DNA of 64,000 bases from Desulfobacteraceae bacterium (lineage in GTDB: Bacteria; Desulfobacterota; Desulfobacteria; Desulfobacterales; SURF-15). The translations under genes and the position numbers were made by a program. Position 1 is the stretch's first letter, and each line of letters opens with the position of its first letter. Under the pieces are notes generated by a model that was not told the DNA's origin, did no database searches, and worked only from the letters and a program-made list of their open reading frames with translations. This document shows positions 18,796 through 27,411 of the stretch, one piece after another. The stretch spans positions 1 to 64,000 of the forward strand of contig QZKK01000232.1 of assembly GCA_003599475.1 (NCBI GenBank), read 5' to 3'.

Positions 18796-20838
18796 CTACT
18801 GCGAAGCGAGACTCTCCGTGTGCACCTCGCAACCCGAAGGTACACGGCTCAATAGGGAATTTGAAGATCCGGACAGCAATCCCTGACCGGATGCGACCTT
18901 TTCGACCACCGGTACGCAAACCGGTTGAGCCATCTTCAGCTCGTTCAAGTCCAAGCCCGCATTGTAAGTTTTAAAGAGCCAAAGCGGCACCTCGAAGACT
19001 TCTGAACAGAGCTGCCAGATGTTGTCTCCTTTTTGAATACGGTAGGTCTGGATTCCCTCGATTCGATAGGAATTGAAAAAGTCCTGAATCAATTCTTCAT
19101 GGTATTCGAACCGCTTTTCTTCAAAGCGTTCTTTGGAAGTCTTATCCAGCGGGATTTTGATCGCCTGATCGATTCTGATCGGCTTTCCGTAAGCAAACCC
19201 GTTGATGCGCCGGATGTGACCGGCAGGAACTTGAAGCCAGTCCGCATAGTGGCCGATGGTCTCCTCCACGGCCACACGGATCAGGCCCATGGGCTTTCCC
19301 TTCTGAGTGATGACCTTCTGAACCTGGATGTCGCTTGAAACCAGTCTCGGATTTACAGTCTCTGCAATCGGAATCGCCTCTGCCGCTGAAGCCTGCGGAG
19401 CTGCAGGAGCAATTTCGGGAGCTTCGATTCTCTCAGTAGATGCCACTACGATCTTCGGTCTTTCGATTTTTCTTTCCGGCCGGTCGATACCTGCTGCTAC
19501 ACTTGCTTTTTCCCCCGGCGCCGGAAGTCGCAAGCTCTGCCCCGGATAGAGGATCGCCCGGCTCCCCAAATCGTTGGCCGCGATCAGATCCGGCAGGGAA
19601 ACACCGTGCACCTTCGCGATTTTTCCGGCCGTATCCCCCTTTGCAACGAGATGGAAGCGGCTTCTTTTCTGATCGGATTTGAAAAGAACCTTTGCAATTT
19701 CCGGAAAAGCTCCGGCGGATGCCGTGTCTGTAGGAAGACGCAGACGGTACCCCTTTGGGATATATTTTTCTCCACGATAGATCGGCTCCCGCAGGGAAGG
19801 GTTGAGCCGTCGAACCGCTTCGACGTCCACCTTGAAGGTCCGGACCAGATCCTCCAGGGCAAGATAGCCCTCCAGTACGGTCTCCGGGTACTCGACCGGC
19901 CGATGCAGTTCCAGCTTTCCGAAATACTTGTCGTAGTCTTTGGCGGCTTCGCGGGCGGCTAAAAATTCCGAGTAAAAATTTCTGGAGGCAAACTGGAACA
20001 GGCGACCGCCGTAGTGATTGAAAACTTCTTCGTAGCCGCCGTTTGCCTGTTTGGCTCGAAGCATTCCGTTTACCCCGTGGTTGTAGGCAGTGAGCGCAAG
20101 CGGCCAGTCTCCCAGTTTCCGATAGTTTTCCTTCAGCAGAGCCGCGGCGGCCCGGGAAGCGGTCAATGGATCCCTCCGCTCGTCCACCGTATAGTCGATC
20201 GTCAGAAAAAGCCGCCCGGTCGAGCGGGTGAACTGCCAGATCCCGGCGGCTCCGAACTTGCTGTAAGCGGCGGGATTGAAGGACGACTCGACGTGCGGAA
20301 GGTAGACCAGGTCGGGGGGCAGCCCCTCTTGCCGAAAGATTTTCCGGATCGCCGGAAGATAGGCACCGGATCGGATCAATCCTTCTTGAAAGCGGTCTTT
20401 TTGCCCCACCTGACATCGGATCGTATTGACCGCTTTTTTAAAATCGTTGCAGCCCGCTCCGTAACCGAAAAGGCCCGCCACCCGCTTTGCCTCCTCCGAA
20501 TCGGGCGGCTCTCCCCGGCCAAGGCTCTGCAGGATACCGATGTATTTATGCTTGGCCCCTTCTATCCGCTCCCGGTTGATTTTTCTCGCCCCCGGACTTT
20601 CCGGATCCTTCAGTTCGATGACGCCATAGATGATTCCGATCCTTTGGCTGTCGTGAAGGATTCCCTTGTCGGAAGGATACCGGGTGTAGACTTTCTTCCA
20701 AAACTCGACATTCGGCCGGATGGATGGATAGAGCGGAAATGGATCTTCTTTGGAATCTGCGGAGGATACCGGACCATAGAGCCCGACAATTGCAGCAGCG
20801 ATGGTCATCAAGAGGAGGAACCGAATCTTAGGAAGCAT
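18796..20838 (-). CDS. MltD-like lytic transglycosylase with LysM domains
   Basis: A 680-residue periplasmic or outer-membrane murein hydrolase. A signal peptide (MLPKIRFLLLMTIAAAIVG...) begins at 20838. The SLT domain has the catalytic Glu in HVESSFNPAAYSKFGAAG, the GIWQF segment and ALTAYNHG. Downstream are a LysM domain (HLVAKGDTAGKIAKVHG...) and a second, more diverged LysM-like repeat (YRIQKGDNIWQL). It cleaves glycan strands with formation of 1,6-anhydro-MurNAc. The open frame extends upstream to 21024 without a signal sequence, so the internal start is preferred although its ribosome-binding site is weak. Next to the M23 peptidase gene, suggesting shared cell-wall function. Confidence 0.88.
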   Translation of the reverse strand: MLPKIRFLLLMTIAAAIVGLYGPVSSADSKEDPFPLYPSIRPNVEFWKKVYTRYPSDKGILHDSQRIGIIYGVIELKDPESPGARKINRERIEGAKHKYIGILQSLGRGEPPDSEEAKRVAGLFGYGAGCNDFKKAVNTIRCQVGQKDRFQEGLIRSGAYLPAIRKIFRQEGLPPDLVYLPHVESSFNPAAYSKFGAAGIWQFTRSTGRLFLTIDYTVDERRDPLTASRAAAALLKENYRKLGDWPLALTAYNHGVNGMLRAKQANGGYEEVFNHYGGRLFQFASRNFYSEFLAAREAAKDYDKYFGKLELHRPVEYPETVLEGYLALEDLVRTFKVDVEAVRRLNPSLREPIYRGEKYIPKGYRLRLPTDTASAGAFPEIAKVLFKSDQKRSRFHLVAKGDTAGKIAKVHGVSLPDLIAANDLGSRAILYPGQSLRLPAPGEKASVAAGIDRPERKIERPKIVVASTERIEAPEIAPAAPQASAAEAIPIAETVNPRLVSSDIQVQKVITQKGKPMGLIRVAVEETIGHYADWLQVPAGHIRRINGFAYGKPIRIDQAIKIPLDKTSKERFEEKRFEYHEELIQDFFNSYRIEGIQTYRIQKGDNIWQLCSEVFEVPLWLFKTYNAGLDLNELKMAQPVCVPVVEKVASGQGLLSGSSNSLLSRVPSGCEVHTESLASQ

Positions 20839-21308
20839 GGCGAAAAGTCCGTGTATGCGTGTATGTGAGATTTGATTTCGAAAACATGCACCAGGGTTTA
20901 GCAAAAACCGGGCCAGGGACCCCAATTCGCCTATCCCGGTGAAATCTCGGGCAGTTGCATCGATTTCCCCCGATGGGAAGCCGGTTGGAGTCCGACGGAA
21001 TCCTGACGGATGATCTTCTGCCATGGAGCGCTGGAGAAATCAATCTATTCTTCAGATGTAGGGGAGGATCTGCGGAATCGCTCCGACCGGATCGCTCGGA
21101 TCGAATCGCTCTGATCGGTTATCTCCGACAACAGGTTGTCTCCGATCGGATTGGCTTGCTTTACGAATCGTGATATCTTTTCCCTACGCGAACCGATGGC
21201 ACAATTGCCGTTCTACCGGGGAGGCGATTATGCCCGGATCGAGAGGCGGCTGCACCCGGGCATTTCCTTTGAATCAAGATCGAATCACGCAAAGCAAGGA
21301 AAAGTCAT
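20839..21308. other. 470-base gene-free region
   Basis: No convincing gene. It separates the divergent transglycosylase and metallo-hydrolase genes and so must contain their promoters. A short perfect palindrome, GACAACAGGTTGTC, is at 21127-21140 and could be an operator. Between 21070 and 21120 the motif GGATCG/AATCGCTC is repeated several times. Confidence 0.5.
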
Positions 21309-21974
21309 ATGAAAATTGCCGATTCGCTGTACGGGTTTCTCTGGGATTCGATGACCCAGAACAACTGCAACACCTATCTCATCGACGGTCCCACCCGCAT
21401 CCTGATCGATCCCGGACATTACCGGCTGTTCGATCATGTCCGAAACGGTCTCACAGAGCTGAATATCGGGCTGGACGGGATCGGTCTTGTCCTCTGCACG
21501 CATGCCCATCCGGATCATATCGAAGCCGTTCAGTTCTTCAAGGGAAGCCCCGCTGCAGTCGCGATTCATGAAAAGGACTGGCAGCTCGTAAAATCGATGA
21601 CCGATGCCTTGAGAGCTCAGGGGGGCGTTTCGATCGATCCGGTCAGGCCCGATTTTTTTCTGCAGGAAGGGAAGCTTTCGGTCAATGGATTGGATTTCGA
21701 GGTTTTCCATACGCCGGGGCATTCCCCCGGGGAGATCTGTCTCTACTGGACGGAGAAAAAGGTGCTCGTGACAGGGGACCTCATCTTCAAGGAAGGGGTG
21801 GGCAGGACGGATCTTCCGGGCGGCAGCGCCAAGGCGTTGAAGGACAGCATCCGCCGTCTCAAAGACCTCGATATCGAATACATTCTACCCGGCCACGGAG
21901 ACATCATTTCGGGAAGCCGGAATATCAGACAAAATTTCGAAGAGATCGAAAACCATTGGTTCGGCTATCTATAG
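21309..21974 (+). CDS. MBL-fold metallo-hydrolase
   Basis: A 221-residue metallo-beta-lactamase-fold hydrolase of the glyoxalase II-like group. The HxHxDH signature is THAHPDH, with later ligands in HTPGHSPG, TGDLIF and LPGHGD. It likely binds two metal ions and cleaves a thioester or similar bond. The N-terminal MTQNNCNTYLIDGPTRIL strand region matches the fold. AAGGAAAAGTCAT precedes the ATG. It lies convergent with the 182-residue unknown gene. Confidence 0.87.
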   Translation: MKIADSLYGFLWDSMTQNNCNTYLIDGPTRILIDPGHYRLFDHVRNGLTELNIGLDGIGLVLCTHAHPDHIEAVQFFKGSPAAVAIHEKDWQLVKSMTDALRAQGGVSIDPVRPDFFLQEGKLSVNGLDFEVFHTPGHSPGEICLYWTEKKVLVTGDLIFKEGVGRTDLPGGSAKALKDSIRRLKDLDIEYILPGHGDIISGSRNIRQNFEEIENHWFGYL

Positions 21975-21993
21975 CTGCCGTGTTTCAGAAGCT

Positions 21994-22542
21994 CTATGCT
22001 GAAAATGCGTACTCGCACCCGGAGATCTTTTCGAATTCCTTCACAAGCCTTTGTCGATAGGCATCCTTCACCGACTGGCATTCCTCGACCCAATCGGCTC
22101 TGCCTTCGAGATCGGGGACCACGGCGGAACCGGAAACTCCCCATTGTCGGCAAATCCGGTCTTTCAACTCAGAAACGTGCCTGCCTTTGACGGAAAGGAT
22201 TGACTCCCTGTACGCGTTTAATATCGCCTCCACCGGGTGGGGATCAAACCGGCAGATTTCCTTCAGAAGAGAGAGCAGCCCGGAGTTGTCCCCGTTCAAA
22301 TCGATTTGGTCGAGGATCTCCTTTTTCAGCAGCCCTTCGGAAGCACCATGCGAAGTCTCTATGCTTTTCAATTCTTCCGCCAGTCTTTCCATCGTGAGGA
22401 TCCCGTCCTTAAACCGGACGACCAGGCCCTTGAGCGACTTGCCGATTTCCTCCTTCCTTTGAGCCTCTTTCTCTTCCCGGCTCAACGTGAGATGCCTGGT
22501 TTTTTCCATCACGATATCCATCGTGCTTTTGATTTCGCCCAT
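21994..22542 (-). CDS. Conserved-looking protein of unknown function
   Basis: A 182-residue, mostly helical soluble protein with no recognised family. The N-terminal third is charged and likely coiled (LTLSREEKEAQRKEEIGKSL); the C-terminal part has a few Trp and Cys residues (RICRQWG, WVEECQSV, ISGCEYAF). A GGAGG site stands nine bases before the ATG, so it is very probably expressed. The MFS gene on the same strand ends about 80 bases upstream of it. Confidence 0.7.
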   Translation of the reverse strand: MGEIKSTMDIVMEKTRHLTLSREEKEAQRKEEIGKSLKGLVVRFKDGILTMERLAEELKSIETSHGASEGLLKKEILDQIDLNGDNSGLLSLLKEICRFDPHPVEAILNAYRESILSVKGRHVSELKDRICRQWGVSGSAVVPDLEGRADWVEECQSVKDAYRQRLVKEFEKISGCEYAFSA

Positions 22543-22620
22543 GACGTCTTTCCTCCAAAATAAACAAACACTTATCAGTTTCTAATTCGATCAGATGCCG
22601 GAAGCGGCACGGCTGGGCTT

Positions 22621-23859
22621 TCAGCTTTGAGCCTTCAGCTCCTTCGCTTTCGGCTCGATATTCAAGATCAGAAGCACGGCGATTCCGAGCATGATACAGA
22701 GGAAAAACCAGAAATAGCCGTAGTTTCCGAACCTGTCGAACATCCATCCGCCAAACGTGGGGCCGATGATCCCGCCGGTTGCGGAAAACCCCATCATGGC
22801 TCCCATCAGTTTCCCGAAAGAGTACCGTCCATAGTATTCTCTGAGAAAAGACCCCCTCAATACCGCCAACCCGCCGAAGCCGGTCGAAAAAAAGAAAAGA
22901 AAGACATAGAGCATTCCTCCGATGTCGGCGAGCGCAAAAGCAAGCATCCCGACAGCCATGCAGCAAAAAGCGACGGCCATCACCCGCGCTTTCTCGAAGC
23001 GGTCCCCGAGCCAACCGAAGACAAACCGCCCGATGATGCTGACTACCGGAATTCCTGCGGCCATTACGCCGGATGCACTTCGGGAGATGTTCAGCCCGCT
23101 GAGGTACGGCATGATGTGAGTCACGACCGCAGCAAGCGACATCATGCGCATCACCTCGGCGAAATTGAGCAGCAGAAAGGATCTCCTGCGGACGGCCGCT
23201 TTGAACCCGATTTCCCTATCCGGGGAAAGGCTGCCGCCGGACGGAACCGGATTTTTGTTCGACGATCCGGCACCGCCGGCTGAGCTCTCTTCCGGGTTGT
23301 TTCGAATCAGGAAGGTAAGTGGAATTCCGAACACCCAGAGCCCGACACCGAGGATGAACAATGCGGTTCGCCAGCCATAGGCGGTAATCAGCCAGACGAT
23401 GAGCGGCACGATCAGCCCGGCAGCGCCGAATCCGGATGCCATGATGCCCATGGCAAGCCCCACATTCCGCTCGAACCAGTTGGCAACGGCGGTCATGCTG
23501 ACGACGGTCGTGCATCCGCCCGCACCGAAGGCGATCAGCACGAATGCGCCGTAAAACATGAAGAGGGATTGTGTAAGGCCCAACAGGATAATGCCGCATC
23601 CGACGATGGTGACTCCCAGAAGCATCAGGCGCTTCGATCCGAATCGATCCACCATGAATCCGACGATCGGTGCAAGGATTCCGGTCTCCAGCCCGCGGAG
23701 ACTGGCCGCCAGGGAGATCTGTGCATAGCTCCACCCGAATTCTTGGGCGAGAGGATCGATAAAGGCCGTGAACCCATAGAAGATGACACCCGATACATAA
23801 AAGGAGATCAGAAAGCAGGCAAAAACGATCCACCAGCCATAATAGATTCTGTCGAACAT
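22621..23859 (-). CDS. MFS transporter, monocarboxylate/oxalate-formate type
   Basis: A 412-residue inner-membrane transporter with about 12 membrane segments. The N-terminus MFDRIYYGWWIVFACFLIS and the loop 2-3 motif GFMVDRFGSKRLM are typical of the MFS subfamily that includes OxlT and monocarboxylate carriers. The central cytoplasmic loop (about residues 195-225) is rich in Ser, Gly and Pro. Its substrate is likely an organic acid, but this is inference. The ATG at 23859 has GAGGGAAA at good spacing; the frame is open further upstream. It is 75 bases downstream of the NUDIX gene on the same strand. Confidence 0.85.
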   Translation of the reverse strand: MFDRIYYGWWIVFACFLISFYVSGVIFYGFTAFIDPLAQEFGWSYAQISLAASLRGLETGILAPIVGFMVDRFGSKRLMLLGVTIVGCGIILLGLTQSLFMFYGAFVLIAFGAGGCTTVVSMTAVANWFERNVGLAMGIMASGFGAAGLIVPLIVWLITAYGWRTALFILGVGLWVFGIPLTFLIRNNPEESSAGGAGSSNKNPVPSGGSLSPDREIGFKAAVRRRSFLLLNFAEVMRMMSLAAVVTHIMPYLSGLNISRSASGVMAAGIPVVSIIGRFVFGWLGDRFEKARVMAVAFCCMAVGMLAFALADIGGMLYVFLFFFSTGFGGLAVLRGSFLREYYGRYSFGKLMGAMMGFSATGGIIGPTFGGWMFDRFGNYGYFWFFLCIMLGIAVLLILNIEPKAKELKAQS

Positions 23860-23934
23860 CAATGCTTTCCCTCTGATCCTGCCGCTGGAGAGTCGATTAT
23901 CCGATAGAGAATGAATCGATCGCAAGTTTCGGGG

Positions 23935-24462
23935 TCATTGGCAGGCGGCCTTTGCCAGGAAGAGACTGCAGATGGTCTTGCCGTCCTGAATGTCTCCCCG
24001 GGAGACCATCTTCATTGCTTCTTCGAGCTGTACCTCATGCACGTCCAATACTTCATCATGATCCAGATTCTGTTTCGCCGGTGAAAGGCTTCCGGCCAGA
24101 AAAAGGTGAATCCGCTCATCGGAGTAGCCGGGAACCGGAGTGATTTCACCGAGCTTCCTCCACTCGGCGGCAGAATATCCGGTCTCCTCGACAAGCTCTC
24201 TTTTCGCGCATTCGAGGGCGGATTCGGACGGGTTGAGCGTGCCTGCGGGTATTTCCCAGATATGGCGGCCGAGTGCATGCCGGTATTGCCTGAGTAGAAC
24301 GACCGTCTTTGGACTTGAAAGAGCGACGATTGCGGCGGCTCCCGGATGGCGGACGATTTCAAGATCGACGGTGACGCCGTTTTCAAGCGTCACGTTCTCT
24401 TTTACAAAATGAAATGTTCGCCCCTGATGCAGGAGGATTCTGCTGTTGACGTTTACAAGCAT
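23935..24462 (-). CDS. NUDIX hydrolase, ADP-ribose pyrophosphatase-like
   Basis: A 175-residue NUDIX enzyme. The Nudix box Gx5Ex7REUxEExGU is complete, running from GTLNPSE to RELVEETGY. Upstream residues PGAAAIVAL and LLRQYRHALGRHIWEIPAG match the ADP-ribose/nucleotide-sugar pyrophosphatase branch. It hydrolyses nucleoside diphosphate-linked compounds, probably ADP-ribose. The ATG at 24462 follows GGAG by seven bases. A repeat element lies immediately upstream and separates it from prmA. Confidence 0.88.
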   Translation of the reverse strand: MLVNVNSRILLHQGRTFHFVKENVTLENGVTVDLEIVRHPGAAAIVALSSPKTVVLLRQYRHALGRHIWEIPAGTLNPSESALECAKRELVEETGYSAAEWRKLGEITPVPGYSDERIHLFLAGSLSPAKQNLDHDEVLDVHEVQLEEAMKMVSRGDIQDGKTICSLFLAKAACQ

Positions 24463-24504
24463 CGATGTACTCCAAAAAGGTTCGAGGCTCGCACAAATAA
24501 TTTC

Positions 24505-24602
24505 ACCACAGGAGGACACCGAGTTCACAGAGAGAATAGGAAATGCAGGAAATGCACGTTTTTAGATATTTTATCCTCTGTGTCCTCTGTACTCTCTGTG
24601 GT
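24505..24602. repeat. Hairpin-forming word repeat (family A)
   Basis: Imperfect inverted repeat. The left arm (24505-24534) starts ACCACAGGAGGACACC and the right arm (24575-24602) ends CTCTCTGTGGT; they can pair over most of 28 bases around a 40-base loop. The right arm shares the GTGTC...GTGG words with elements at 31765, 51656 and 56692. The prmA stop codon lies at its edge, so the last residues of PrmA are encoded by it. Confidence 0.65.
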
Positions 24603-25551
24603 CTGCCTTTAAACTCTTGTGCTTCGCCTCCGATTTACGCTTGCCGCAGACGGCAGCCCACCCTTCTTTTTTCTTCGTTTCAAGTGGTTGAAAACCGGAT
24701 AGAGCCATCTTTTCCAATACCGCCGATGCTTTTTCTTCGGCGATTCCGGAAAAGATGAATATCCCCCCCGGATCCAGCACCGGGTCCAGTTCATCGATCA
24801 ATTCGAGAATCACCTCGGAGAGGATATTGGATGCGACGATCCGAAACCGATCACAGATATCGCAGCACAGGCGGCCCTGCCGGAGAGTAAAGGAATCCTC
24901 CGGTATATGGTTCCTGCGGAGGTTTTCCCTGGCCACATCGATCGCCGTCGGATCGATATCGATCCCGAGCATCCGGGAAGCCCCCAGCTTCGCAGCCGCC
25001 ATCATCAATATCCCCGAGCCGGTGCCGATGTCTAGGAAGCTGTCTCCCGGCTTCAGGTAGTGCTCGATGCTTTCGAGGCAAAGAGATGTGGTGGGGTGCG
25101 TGCCGGTCCCGAATGCCATGCCGGGATCGATCTCGATAACGATTTCGTCTTCCCCCTGCACGTATTCCTGCCAGCTCGGCTTGATGACCAGACGGCTGCC
25201 GACCTTGAGGGGTTTGAAAAAGCGCTTCCAGGATTCCGCCCAATTCTCGTCGCCCGTTTCCGTGTAAATCACCTCGGTCCGAATGGCGCTTCGACTTTCA
25301 AGCCCTGCAAGCCCTTCCTCCAACCCCCTGCGCCGGCCCTGAAAATCGCTATCGACCTCAAAGTATCCGACAACCGCGAATTTCTCGTATACGCTGGGAG
25401 GCGGATCGGCCCAGTCTTCGGTCGTTTCGATGGTAGGGTCCTCCACGACCACTCCGTGTACGCCAAGATCGTAAAAGAGGCCGGAAATCAGCTCTACGGC
25501 CAACTCTCTCTCCGGAGCGTCGAATACGACCCTTGCCTCGATATACTTCAT
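24571..25551 (-). CDS. prmA: Ribosomal protein L11 methyltransferase
   Basis: A 326-residue SAM-dependent methyltransferase that trimethylates ribosomal protein L11. The N-terminal domain begins MKYIEARVVFDAPERELA; the catalytic domain has DPGMAFGTGTHPTTSLCLE and FLDIGTGSGIL (SAM motif I) with GIDIDPTAID and VASNILSEVI (the NxL/NI motif). All are typical of PrmA. The start at 25551 aligns with the family; the open frame upstream runs through tandem repeats. The last 10 or so residues (DHREYRGHRG) fall in the family A repeat, so the C-terminus is probably longer than the ancestral one. Confidence 0.9.
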   Translation of the reverse strand: MKYIEARVVFDAPERELAVELISGLFYDLGVHGVVVEDPTIETTEDWADPPPSVYEKFAVVGYFEVDSDFQGRRRGLEEGLAGLESRSAIRTEVIYTETGDENWAESWKRFFKPLKVGSRLVIKPSWQEYVQGEDEIVIEIDPGMAFGTGTHPTTSLCLESIEHYLKPGDSFLDIGTGSGILMMAAAKLGASRMLGIDIDPTAIDVARENLRRNHIPEDSFTLRQGRLCCDICDRFRIVASNILSEVILELIDELDPVLDPGGIFIFSGIAEEKASAVLEKMALSGFQPLETKKKEGWAAVCGKRKSEAKHKSLKADHREYRGHRG

Positions 25552-25680
25552 CGCTCGAAAAAATGATGGTTGTCTCTTTTGTGAGTTAGCGGCGTTGTTC
25601 GGAATCACGAACCCGCAACCCGTGACTCGCAACCCGTAACTCGTAGTGAAGCATCTTTCGTCGGATGTTTCAAGCGGATT

Positions 25681-25965
25681 CTAATTGCGGTGGGGCACGA
25701 AACGCAAAAAGATCCTGTATTTTCCGGATGAAATATCGGCCGGGATGTTCGATCCGTCCGGAACCAGCAGAACCATGACCCGACCTCCGGCGGGATCCGG
25801 AACGGCATTGGCATGCCGGCGCTCTCCCTCTCCGGGAGGGGTCTCTTTTCGCCTGCGGGGCTGGCGGATGTTGAGCACTTTCGCCTCGACAAAGCCTGCT
25901 CCGACGCCGGGTCCCGGTTTGGGGGGCGGGCCGACTCTAGGGGCAGCACCGATTACGATTTCCAT
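25681..25965 (-). CDS. Small Gly/Pro/Arg-rich protein of unknown function
   Basis: A 94-residue protein with a very good ribosome-binding site (AGGAGGAGCTA before the ATG). The N-terminal half is rich in Gly and Pro (VGPPPKPGPGVGAGF), a basic patch follows (RQPRRRKE) and the end is beta-rich (VMVLLVPDGSNIPADI). No family is recognised. It has no close neighbour on its strand except the radical SAM gene, which ends 47 bases upstream of its start. Confidence 0.6.
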   Translation of the reverse strand: MEIVIGAAPRVGPPPKPGPGVGAGFVEAKVLNIRQPRRRKETPPGEGERRHANAVPDPAGGRVMVLLVPDGSNIPADISSGKYRIFLRFVPHRN

Positions 25966-26012
25966 TAGCTCCTCCTGTCAAACCTTACCTATTCATTAGT
26001 ATCGTCCGCCGC

Positions 26013-27320
26013 TCAAATTTTCTTGAACCGCTCTTTGGGAGGATTGAAGTAGCCGAAAATAAGCTCCGGAAATCTCTCTTCGATATGCTTGAGCAGGGCG
26101 GCCATCCCCATCGGTTCGCCCCCGGAAGGCTCGGTTTTCATCAGCCGCCAGTACTTCACTGGGTCGTAGTTGAGGTTCCGCCACTGGATCATGTGGATCG
26201 GATGATTGGAAAGAAATGAAACCAGCGAATCCCGCTCAGCCGGCGTATCGGTGAAACCGGGGCAGTTCAGGTAGTTGAGGGATACGAAAATCCCCCGATC
26301 GAGCGCAAGGGCAACACTTTTTTCGACGTCTGTAAACGTATAGTCGACGGGACCGAAATAGCGGTGGTAGCAGACAGGGCGACAGCTATTCATGCTGATC
26401 CGGAGGCTGTCCAATCCGGCATCTATCATCCGGCGGACTGCATCGGTGCGGCTTCCGTTTGTATTCATGTTGATGGTCCCCTGTCGTGTTTCGGTTCGGA
26501 TCCTGCGGACCGCCGGCTCGAGGGTATCGACTGCCGTCAAGGGGTCTCCTTCACATCCCTGCCCGAAACTGACCACTCCGTTTTTTACCCGTTCGATGTG
26601 GGCCAGCGCCACCTCGGCAATCTCATCCGAAGTCGGTGAGAAATCGATTCGATGCTGGCTGGCCGGAATTCCGCTCCCCTTCTGAAGCGACAGGCAGCCC
26701 AGACACCTGGCGTTGCAGCTTCGAGCCGAAGGCAGGGGGGCTTCGTATCTTCCCAGAAAGAAGTTTTTGGCCGCAGGACACCCGTAGGCGAGCGCACAGG
26801 TTTCCAGATGCTTCCGAAGCCGGTTTTTCGGCATCCGCTTCTGCATTTCACGGATCCCGGAGAGAACTTTTTCTCTTTTCATCTGTCGAAGATCCTGCCG
26901 TTTTTCGCGGTCTACCAGCAGGACGGCCGTTCGGAAGTTTCCGTTCCGGCAGCCCACGGCCCCATAGGCAAAAAGAGGGAGAGGCCCTGCCTCCGATTCT
27001 TCCCGATAGGCGGATACATGCGTCAGCACATATCCCGGAGAATTGAAGGCGGCCACCGGAAAGACGGGCTCTCCCGGGCGGTTCGGATTTTCGGTCAGCG
27101 TCTCGAATCTTTTTTCCGCGATATTGTAGGCAATCGGACTCCTGCCCGGCAGAAACATCAGCTCGCTGCCGTACGGAATCGGGCGGGTCGTATTTCCGGA
27201 GAGGACCACCCGGGTATCGCCGGACATCCCCACCGCCGAGTACCCGTCCAGTTCGAAGATACGCCCCTTACGGTCGGCCGCCAATGCCGTCAGGAAGGTG
27301 TCGTTGCTCTTTGAGGCCAT
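26013..27320 (-). CDS. Radical SAM protein with long N-terminal region
   Basis: A 435-residue radical SAM enzyme. The cluster motif CxxxCxxC is CNARCLGC at about residues 210-217, followed by FGQGCEGDPL and INMNTNGS, typical of the radical SAM barrel. The first 200 residues look like a separate beta-rich domain (DGYSAVGMSG...PIPYGSELMFLPGRSPI) and end in a Cys-containing segment (LETCALAYGCPAAKNF), so a second metal or cluster site is possible. The ATG at 27320 has AAGGGGATCAG before it. Divergent from the sensor kinase; the two promoters share a short region. Reaction unknown. Confidence 0.82.
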   Translation of the reverse strand: MASKSNDTFLTALAADRKGRIFELDGYSAVGMSGDTRVVLSGNTTRPIPYGSELMFLPGRSPIAYNIAEKRFETLTENPNRPGEPVFPVAAFNSPGYVLTHVSAYREESEAGPLPLFAYGAVGCRNGNFRTAVLLVDREKRQDLRQMKREKVLSGIREMQKRMPKNRLRKHLETCALAYGCPAAKNFFLGRYEAPLPSARSCNARCLGCLSLQKGSGIPASQHRIDFSPTSDEIAEVALAHIERVKNGVVSFGQGCEGDPLTAVDTLEPAVRRIRTETRQGTINMNTNGSRTDAVRRMIDAGLDSLRISMNSCRPVCYHRYFGPVDYTFTDVEKSVALALDRGIFVSLNYLNCPGFTDTPAERDSLVSFLSNHPIHMIQWRNLNYDPVKYWRLMKTEPSGGEPMGMAALLKHIEERFPELIFGYFNPPKERFKKI

Positions 27321-27344
27321 CGCTGATCCCCTTGAATGGTTACC

Positions 27345-27373
27345 TTGACTTACCATGGAAAATTCCCTATTAT
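27345..27373 (+). promoter_or_regulatory. Strong sigma70-like promoter for the kinase/regulator pair
   Basis: TTGACT and TATTAT, each one base off the consensus, are separated by exactly 17 bases and end 38 bases before the kinase start. It is the best-looking promoter in the window. Confidence 0.7.
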
Positions 27374-27411
27374 CAACACATTATCCTACAATCCCGGAGA
27401 CGGCAAGACGC

